Origin: Codonopsis lanceolata
Taxonomy: Eukaryota > Streptophyta > Magnoliopsida > Asterales > Campanulaceae
Direction: 5' to 3'
Assembly: GCA_013146195.2 (NCBI GenBank)
Contig: CM028379.1
Coordinates: 58,229,693-58,293,692 of the forward strand
DNA length: 64,000 bases
Positions 56,406 to 64,000 of this stretch are shown here, in pieces. The translations under genes and the position numbers were made by a program. The notes beneath the pieces were generated by a model that saw only the letters and a program-made list of their open reading frames with translations, searched no databases and was not told the origin of the DNA. Position 1 is the stretch's first letter; every line of letters starts with the position of its first letter.

Positions 56406-56864
56406 CTCATGATGTTTAGTTATGGTTATCCAGAATGTTGTGGACGTTGATGTTGTTGTTGTGTTCCCGAGTAGTAGACTCATGGTTGTAGTTGTTGTGT
56501 TCTGGCATGTAGTGTCACCGATGACTAGATTCATGTTATTCCAGTTTTGTTAAATAGGTGGTTTGTTGTGTGTGCGCAATATTGCACCATGCAGTTCGAA
56601 TTTTTAGGCAAAAGAGATTGACCATCTCTTTGGTTGTATATTAGCTCAGAGCTTGATAGCTCGGGCTCCCTTTCTTATATTTCACTTCCATAGTTTGTTG
56701 TTGTTGTTTTGTATCGCCGTTATGGCTTTACTTTCTTGTTGGAGATTGTTTAGCTTGGTTGTTCAATGGGCGCCACTGTGCTTAGCAGGTTCCTGTCCCT
56801 TGTTTAGTTGGTTTAGCGGCACGACCTCAGGATTCCGTGTTGGAATTTGGGTCGGGTCGTTACA
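56406..56864 (+). repeat. Family-B chromovirus LTR, right part after the Tat insertion
   Basis: Resumes the interrupted LTR ('gatgtttagttatggttatcc') and ends GGGTCGGGTCGTTACA, the family-B terminus. Confidence 0.85.
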
Positions 56865-57104
56865 ACAAACTTATCGTCGTGTCGATCGAGATTGAAGCGG
56901 ATCGAGCGGTACTGGAGGCGTAAAGGTGTTAGGGCTCTGGCGTGAATGGACGTCGATAAGGTCGTCTCCTCCGTCAGTTGCTGAGTTTGGACTTTGGAGT
57001 CTTGGAGTTGGAGATATCGAGACAAATCATGGAGCAGTTGCTTGTTGCTTGCCATCGGTAAGTTTAGGCTTTAGGGCTTTAAAAATTATTCGTTTTAAAT
57101 AATA
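56865..57104. other. No gene supported
   Basis: Minus-strand ORF starting 'MASNKQLLHDLSRYLQLQDS' (57055) looks somewhat protein-like but spans the LTR edge and has no recognised motif. Confidence 0.35.
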
Positions 57105-57554
57105 GGAGTAATTGCGGGCGGGTCCCCTTTTTGGAAATTGTAACCGCTCCACTACCCTATTTTTTTTTCCTAACCGTATAAGTCCACTTTTATAAATTTG
57201 TTCTAATAATGCCCTTTCCTCCAACTCCTTTACTCACCAATGGCTTTTCAGTGTCGCTGTACTTTCTTTCTTTTCAACTCCCTTTTTTTTTTGCTTTCAA
57301 TTTCGATCATTCCATTTCTTAAAAACATATACTCCTATGTATGACGAGAAGTGCTCCACCACGCTCAATCAAAAGTTGAGTTTATACGAGTGATGATGAA
57401 AAACAAAATGTGACCCGACGGTCCGAACCCCATTCATATATTCTGCCTACCCTAAAAGCTGAATTGGATGCATAAATTTTTTTGCCCACTTATTTCTGAC
57501 CTATTGCACATTAGTTTGAAACATTGAAGACAAAGACGAGATTGGAATCAAATA

Positions 57555-57801
57555 CTCCCTCAGTTTCCAAATTATTGTCTACATTTTCATTTTCGTCTGT
57601 TCTTAAATAATTGTCCTAGTTCCCTCTTAGGAACATTTTTACCACTTTACCCTTACTTTTTCTACATACGTTATGTATGACCACATACTCAAGGGCATTA
57701 AAGAAAACCACACATTTCACCATTATTTCTAATTCAGTCAATTCGTTTTTCTTAAACGGTGTGTTGAGTTAACCTAGACAATATTTTAAAAACGGAGGGA
57801 G
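57555..57801. mobile_element. Stowaway MITE (247 bp)
   Basis: Ends CTCCCTCAGTTTCCAAATTA and, in reverse complement, CTCCCTCCGTTTTTAAAATA are flanked by TA at 57553-57554 and 57802-57803. Confidence 0.92.
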
Positions 57802-57992
57802 TATGAAACAAAAGTATTATATGAGAGAAATATGATGAACGATATGCGTTGATGTTGACGGTGGATAAATGATGGTAGAAAGACAAGTTCACAAAGTGAT
57901 GTTATCAAAATCAAGTAGAGTATTGGCAGTTGGCTTCATGAGGACCTCTTATTCCCGAAAATGTAAAGAAATTAACGATTTCTAGGTGCAGC

Positions 57993-58151
57993 ATGGGTGA
58001 AGAAATTGAATCAGAATTTGTGGAGCTTGCATCAGATGTTGCGATGCTTGCGACGGATGTCAAATTTCGACATGCAGAACTAAAGATTAATGCATTAAAT
58101 GCCAAATTTCGATATGCGGGACTATCGATGCATGCATCGCATAACTTATAA
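57993..58151 (+). CDS. Small ORF of 52 residues with an internal repeat, doubtful
   Basis: Reads 'MGEEIESEFVELASDVAMLA' and then two similar blocks, 'VKFRHAELKINA' and 'AKFRYAGLSMHA'. Composition looks protein-like, but it lies in a probable transposable element and no family is recognised. It may be an exon remnant picked up by the element. Confidence 0.25.
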   Translation: MGEEIESEFVELASDVAMLATDVKFRHAELKINALNAKFRYAGLSMHASHNL

Positions 58152-58491
58152 AACATTTGGAAGAAAACAAATTTTAAGGGTGTTAGTTGTCAGTTTCGAA
58201 ACTGATGCACTAGTTGAAATCAAAAGGTTAAGGACTATTCCGTCGGTAGGGAATAAATTTTGATCCCGGATGAACCATAAGACCCACAATATGTCAAATC
58301 GATTCTCTCAACGAGATCTACAAAACCCATCAAGAGTATCCCGTCTTGACTTCGTTTTAAGGCAAAAAGTCACTGTTTAAGTACTGTTTTAGGCTTCAAA
58401 GTTTTTGCGATGCCCAAATTTAAGAGGAGATTTTTGCATTTTTATGCCCAAATTTGGTCCGACTTCAATTATGCATTGGGATGCCCAAATT

Positions 58492-58562
58492 GGGGGGGGG
58501 GGACAGGCTTTGTCCGCGCGTCTTTTCTTCATTAATGGTATCTTCGTCATCCCCCCCCCCCC
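58492..58562. repeat. G-run and C-run facing each other
   Basis: About eleven G at 58492-58502 and about thirteen C at 58550-58562, 50 bp apart, able to pair as a hairpin. Confidence 0.85.
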
Positions 58563-58662
58563 AAAGTGTACTTTAGCGATTTTTAACAAAATATCATGGA
58601 TTTTTCATGTTAACATTTCCCTACAGGGGATCCGCCTGGTTATCACCCTATTTTAAAAATAT

Positions 58663-59454
58663 GAGAAATTGCTGGCCGATCCACTTTTAAAAGTTTTCAA
58701 TCGCTCCAATCCCATAATTTTTTTTCAACCGAAAAATGACACTTATGGGGGCAAATAAATTATGATACCCTTAATAAGCTTGAGGCGCGCTACGGAAATG
58801 CATCTCGATGCATTCATTTTGTACCACGATAAATCAATTTAAATGGAATTAATTATAATTACAAAATCTAATAATTGCACCGCGACGAATCAAATTTTGC
58901 ACCACGATACATATATTTTAATTACATAATCCAAATTGCATCGCGTTGCACCAGCTTTTATGTAACACGATGAATTAATTTTTGCATCGTGATATATAAA
59001 ATATTATCCAATTCATTTTTCACCGTGATACAAAATGATAATGAACCAGACCATGTCCACCACCTTCTTCTACCATCTCCTCCGTTGTAAGTATTTTTTT
59101 CCTCCTCCTCCCCCGCTTTCATTCAACTCAAAAATCTTTCAACCCAGAACAGATCAATTATAGTTTCGTACATATTGAATCTAAAAAATCATTTACCTTT
59201 CGGAGGCATTGCCCCTAAACCCCCACGAAGGGATGCTGCCCCTCGATCCCCGCAACCTGTCGGGTAGGTCGATCCCCGTTTCGTTGTGTAATAATTGTAA
59301 TTTTCGAATCCAATGTGTTTGCGAGAACTATTGAAGGAGACAATAATATTTTTTGAACAATATTTCAAAAAATGACTTTTACGATTGAAAAAAAAAAACG
59401 AAATACTAAAGGGGTTAATTAGAAACTTTGTAAAAGGGACCGATCAGAATTTCA
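58663..59454. mobile_element. Inverted-repeat element, member 2 (~0.8 kb)
   Basis: The left end GAGAAATTGCTGGCCGATCC and the right end, in reverse complement GTGAAATTCTGATCGGTCCC, continue as an imperfect repeat for about 40 bp. The interior has five or more copies of a 'tgca(t/c)c(g/a)cgat(g/a)' phrase. No target duplication recognised. Confidence 0.55.
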
Positions 59455-59462
59455 CTCTTAAG

Positions 59463-59712
59463 CAGTGGCGGACACAAGCATTAGACTATGGGGGCAGTTG
59501 CCCCCACTTGGATTTTTGTGCACAAAGGGATTTATTTTTTAATAATCTATTATTTTAAACAGTTTGCCCCCACCTACATAAGATTTATGCATTTTGCCCC
59601 CACCTAAACTTAAAATGGCTAAATGCTTAAGGGAAAATTTGTGCACCCGAATGATTTATAAATTTTATTAAATGTGTGCACCCAATTGGGAATTTTTCTG
59701 CGTCCGCCACTG
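59463..59712. mobile_element. hAT MITE (250 bp)
   Basis: Ends CAGTGGCGGA and TCCGCCACTG are perfect inverted repeats, flanked by a perfect 8-bp duplication CTCTTAAG at 59455-59462 and 59713-59720. A 'gttgccccca' phrase is repeated inside. Confidence 0.95.
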
Positions 59713-59720
59713 CTCTTAAG

Positions 59721-61264
59721 GCCGGCCTCACATTCCTCGTGGTTAGGCTGGCCTGCTTACTCTCGTCCCCGAAGGTTTTTGGTTAGGGCAAACCCCAACT
59801 AACTCACACCGCTGTTCTTGTTGATCACATGTTCCAAGCCACTCTACTCAAATCTCGGAACCGTTGGTTGTCCCACCATTATCATTCAAGCCCATATATC
59901 CTAATTAGTCATCAGTTCAGCCATCTCCAGTCCACCCGCATAGACACGTTGACATGGTCATCTATTTTTGGCGTGATCATTATCATAATATGTTTGTCAA
60001 GCATACGGGGGGATTAATGCAGTTGAAAGACAAAGTGCAATACGCAATGCGTCAATGACGGGTTATGAATTGATTATTTAATCTCATTAAACGAGTGGTA
60101 AAAACTTTTTGGCCCTCCACTAATTTTCTCTCTCAATCATGAGGTCTTTGGGAAATATTGAAAATATTTTAATACAATATTTATATTGCTGTATTATTTT
60201 AATTAAAAATTATCATGCTATAATTACATTTATGTACACGTTATGATGATGCATGTAATTAAATATGATATACATTTGCGACCATATGTATGACGCCTCC
60301 TTTATGAGTCTTATGATTTTACTAATTCTCGGTAACGGAACCAAACTGATGCTACATAATTTGATATTGGACCGTTCTTCGCGGATCGTAGGATATCCGG
60401 GCTTATGTAATAGGTATGACTTTGCAGAAACCTATCAAAACAAAAACACCTTAGAAGGAATGCAAGGCAGGGCCTCGTGAAATCTCTTCGGCGTGAGAGT
60501 AAGTCTTAAGCTTCTAAAAAACAAAATAACAGAGTTTCGGGGTGTAAAAATAAGCGTACCTTTCAAATGTGATATCATGGGGTATATATAGCCTTAAAGA
60601 GAGTAAAATCCGATCTTAATCATGATCTTAGCAAGATCTTAGGCTTTAATGGTGATTAATGTGAGTTGACCGCGTAACAGCTAAAAGAGTGGCTAAAATC
60701 TTGGACACGGGCGTTATGGCGTGACCATGCTCGGATGTTTCGTTCTTTTGATCGGGTCGACTTGGTTTTGCTCGTTTTAATGTCGGGATACTCGACCTTG
60801 TTTTTTGATCAGGATATCCTGCTCGTGGACGATTAACTTGACTTGATAATGAGGTCGGTGATCAGCACGTGAAAGCTCTCGTGACCTACACGTGGTCGGA
60901 TTTGGGGCTGGATACATCATTAATTATAATTGGGTTTTGATAACCTCTCATGATGGTAATGACGATGTTATCAAAGATGATTTCATTATCACTATTGAAA
61001 AGTGACATATGAGAAGAATGAAATACATGCATGTTGATAAAGTGGAAGTGAAATGATCAGTGGGAAGTGGGAACATGGATAAGTAGACATCTATTAGGAA
61101 ATTGGAATTGAAGTGAGGAGGATAAACCTCTAGATGTGCCTTTCATGTCAAAATCAACGTTTTGTCATTATTACAATGCGCTGGTTTTGTACAAATTCAC
61201 CCAAGTTGGTCTAGTGTATGTACATGAAGTTCCGTGTAAATATAAGTATCTATTGCAGCGCTAA
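59721..61264. other. No gene supported
   Basis: Some protein-like short ORFs (for example 60265-60480) but no recognised motif, splice pattern or repeat structure. Confidence 0.45.
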
Positions 61265-62004
61265 GCTAACTCCAATGACTCATTCTTAGCACATTTTTAG
61301 TTAAGTTAAAGAATGGGGCTGTTGGAGCAAATTCCTTAAAAAAAAATTTAATATCATAAATTCTTAATTAAGAATTTGAACGGGAAAAGAGAGAAAGGGA
61401 CAGAGAGGAAGAGAGTCTGGTGCACCTCCCTTGCCAACTGCACGCATGCAACGCACACAAGGAGAGGTGCATGAATTGGGTCTGAATGGCCGGTCTCAAA
61501 TGCTCTCCACTCACTTTAAACTGATTTGATTTTTTTTAACTAAAAACTTTACCGTTAATTGAGTCTTTCCAAAATTTAATCTTTCCAAACTTACCGTTGT
61601 GACTTACTGATTTGAGTCTTCTCTCCAAAAAAAATTAATCTTTCCAAAAAATTTAAACATTTTAAATTTACTGTTCTGACTTCTTTTTTTTAAAATTTGA
61701 TTGTTTTTACTTAAAAAAATATTTTATTTATAAATAATATTTAAAATTACATATATTCATTAAACTTAAAAACAAATTAATTTATTTATAAAACAATATA
61801 CAACTTAATTAATTTATTTAAAAGTATAAAATTAAAAAATAGTGTAAATAAAGTGAATAATTTTGTAGTGGGACCCATGTAAGAATTGAGTAAAAATGAA
61901 AACCATTGGAGAGAAATTTTTTAAAAAATTAATATTGTTAAAATGTATAGATGGCAGTGAGATACATGTAAGAATTGGTGTTAAGAATTTATCTGTTGGA
62001 AATG
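61265..62004. mobile_element. MITE-like element with ~24-bp imperfect inverted ends
   Basis: The left end 'ctccaatgactcattcttag' and the right end, in reverse complement 'catttccaacagataaattc', form the repeat, and each is followed by 'ttA(g/a)caC'-like text. The interior is AT-rich and non-coding. Superfamily not assigned. Confidence 0.5.
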
Positions 62005-62014
62005 ATCTAATTAC

Positions 62015-62910
62015 TACCTAATTATTAATACCTTAGTTTTTTAATCGCTAAAATTCACTTTTGTTAAATTGTTCCTAAAATACCCGCATCAACAAAAACT
62101 AAAAACTACTCAAAGTAACTTTTGCGATATTTCTACGCTCTTCCATCTCTGTCGCCTCAACCTCAGGTAGATAAGAAAGGTCTGCATAAGAGAAACAACG
62201 ACACCAATTCATAGGGATGAAGAGTAAAGAGGTGGAAAGGTAGGGTGCTGAAGAAGAACACATGCTTTTTTTCACATTGAATTTGATTATGTACCACCAT
62301 AACTTCTCACTTTCTTTCCTCTTCCTCTACCGATGTTCAATTCCACTAAAACCTTTATTAACTGCTAGTGCATTCCCTCCAAGTCCGTATATAAACATTT
62401 CAATTATCTTATTCATTTCTTTTTATGTTTCCTCTTCTTTGTTGTGCTTGTGTGTGATTCAAAATAAATTCATTTTTATGTGTTGCTATGCATGTAAGTT
62501 ATTAGATGAAATGTCTGAATAAAAATTTGTGCGTTGTTGGACATCTTTTTTGAATATAGATGCATCAATTTTGAATCACGATGAATCATTTGTGAATCAT
62601 AATGCATCAATTTGGTTTTGAAATGGAGTAAATATTGATCAATTTTGAATCATTTGTTGATTGTGTACAGAAAAGAAAGGACATGAGGTCTGGTTCATAT
62701 TGTGATATGCATCGAATCGGAATTCTGATGCATCAAAATCATGCATTGCACATTGAAATTCATGCATCATCGACAAGAAGCACTTGTTTATTTGAAATCA
62801 TTAAGGATATACTAGTTCTTTTTGCACCTAAAGTGCTTTTTACCAGTTATAAAAAATGGATTTTACCGGTTAAATAATCACTGTAGGGGATCGGTCATGT
62901 TATCACCCTT
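62015..62910. mobile_element. Possible inverted-repeat element, member 3 (~0.9 kb)
   Basis: The right end 'ctgtaggggatcggtcatgt' then 'tatcaccct' is nearly the same as the right end of member 1 (58620-58650). The left end 'atcgctaaaattcactttt' resembles subterminal text of member 2. The interior has many 'gatgcatcaa' and 'gaatca' phrases. Ends are provisional. Confidence 0.4.
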
Positions 62911-64000
62911 TTAATATTGGTATATATAATATATATTTTTCTTTAAAACTCATGTATATATTTGTGATCCATAATTAATGTAAGAAGAAAAATTAACATT
63001 AAAATAATAAAAGTGTTTTATTAAAAAAAACTTTTAAACAAGATAATTTTTGGAACAGATGAAAAGTAAAAGGATTATAATAATTTTGGAAGGGAAGGAG
63101 TAAAAGAAATAGGACATGTAGCTTTCCCTACCCGACTGAGCTGAAATCTCTTATATCACACAAGATTCTAAAAATCGTTAGGCGGCCGCTAGACGGCACA
63201 CTAGCACTTAGGGGACTAGTCGGGGCGTAATTGGGGCCTAGACGAGGCCTAGAATTAAGGCATAATTACCATTTTTTTTATAATTTACATCAAAGATCAA
63301 ACACATTGAATACAAATTTAATTTTTTTTATGTTTGTCATTTTATCAAACAATTGTCTATATTTGTAAAATGAACAAAAATATACAAACCTACCATTAAT
63401 CTCAATTCTCAACAACCCCAAAGCAATAAACCAACCAAGTTTAGAATTAAAAACAAAATTTTTTTTACTCCAGTTCACCCCCCATTACCTCCCTCTCTTC
63501 TTCATCATTACCACTCACCCTTCCTTCTCTAGTTCGCACCCCCTTCTTTCTCCGGTCACTACATGCCATAAAATCAAAGCTACAAAAATAAATTAAGGTC
63601 GGCGAGGTTTGATGTAGACGCCGACTCGATCGATTAAGCGGCGACTAAGAAAATCACAACAGTAAAGAGGGGCCTAGCGCCTAAACAAAGCTAGGTAGAG
63701 AGTTTCAGAATACTGATATCACATAGCGTACATTTCCCTATACCACGAAATAAATTTGTGCACGGATCATTAGTCATTTTGCTTAAAAGGTACAATACTT
63801 GGTACAAGAGATCTACACTCGTGATGGACACCCAACATAAGTAAAGGATCCTACATCGGCCACCTGCCTTAGCGATGGCTAGCCATACTGGTCACCTCTT
63901 CCATTTTTTCCTTTTTTTTTTTCATTTGAAACTCATTTGTTTTATTTAAATTTTAAAAATATATTTTTTAATTTTTTAAATAATCATTTTTTTATATTAT
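62911..64000. other. No gene supported
   Basis: AT-rich. A GC-rich patch at 63180-63260 with repeated 'ggcctag' phrases is partly mirrored near 63680 ('ggggcctagcgcctaaac'), which hints at a further diverged inverted-repeat element. The text near 63090 ('gaagggaaggagta') looks like a worn Stowaway end without its partner. Confidence 0.4.

Larger units (their letters stand above)
57105..58650. mobile_element. Possible inverted-repeat element, member 1 (~1.5 kb)
   Basis: The left end 'gggcgggtccccttt' followed by 'ggaaattgtaac' and the right end, in reverse complement 'aggcggatcccctgtaggga' then 'aatgttaac', form an imperfect terminal inverted repeat. The interior carries a Stowaway MITE, a 52-codon ORF with 'gatgcatgcatcgcat'-type phrases, and G/C homopolymers. 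No clear target duplication was found, so ends are provisional. Confidence 0.4.

Noticed and set aside
63000..63110. Worn Stowaway MITE ending 'gaagggaaggagta'
   Set aside because: No matching left end or TA-flanked partner could be found within 500 bp.
1..64000. tRNA or rRNA genes
   Set aside because: No cloverleaf with A and B box sequences or rRNA-like block was seen; tRNA-like strings are only the retroelement primer-binding sites.

Overview
The window is transposable-element-rich DNA from a flowering plant, probably a dicot; no intact host gene could be supported. The evidence is the density of Ty3/gypsy elements of the Tekay and Tat lineages, with MITEs of Tourist, Stowaway and hAT type, a Helitron and a Copia-like LTR. 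There is also a 100-N scaffold gap. Almost every coding sequence is a decayed retroelement gene. Several of its stops are easily explained by C-to-T decay (CAG, CGA or TGG codons changed to TAG, TGA).

Layout. 1-907 is AT-rich with a degenerate ~115-bp tandem repeat. 908-25051 is a nested stack on the minus strand. Tekay-1 (truncated LTR to 2506, internal region 2507-10548, second LTR from 10549) has been hit by a Tourist-like MITE, a hAT element in integrase, a solo Tat-family LTR in gag, a complete Tekay-2 (11341-22806, 5-bp target duplication ATGGT) in its LTR, and a Helitron (about 23400-24900). Tekay-2 itself carries a hAT element in one LTR and a Stowaway MITE in its protease. Both Tekay copies have an extra coiled-coil ORF upstream of gag.

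25052-40226 is a mosaic of plus-strand chromovirus LTRs with a remnant of integrase plus chromodomain beside the gap, a Tat-family LTR fragment, and a Copia-like LTR with unrecognised coding remnants before it. 40227-56405 is a near-complete Tat-lineage element (16.2 kb, LTRs of 1.34 kb, target duplication CTCGT/CTCAT) inserted in one of those chromovirus LTRs. It has lost most of gag and protease but keeps RT, RNase H, the Tat-specific second RNase H and integrase.

The most interesting part is between pol and the 3' LTR of the Tat element. Two genes run antisense to the element. One is a single-exon gene of about 420 codons (48590-49854) with its own TATA box and palindromic upstream region. 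The other is a four-exon plant-mobile-domain gene (50540-53406) whose introns are all phase 0 and whose exons are multiples of three once one frameshift is allowed. Downstream is a ten-unit tandem array in which each unit can fold into a hairpin and whose stems covary between units. Related short hairpin arrays occur in the R/U5 regions of the Tat LTRs and, as UNCG-type hairpins, in the Tekay-2 LTRs.

57100-62910 holds a set of small inverted-repeat elements (three related members, one Stowaway, one hAT MITE with a perfect 8-bp duplication, one further MITE). The rest to 64000 is AT-rich sequence with no gene that I can support. All calls rest on reading the sequence; no database search was run.
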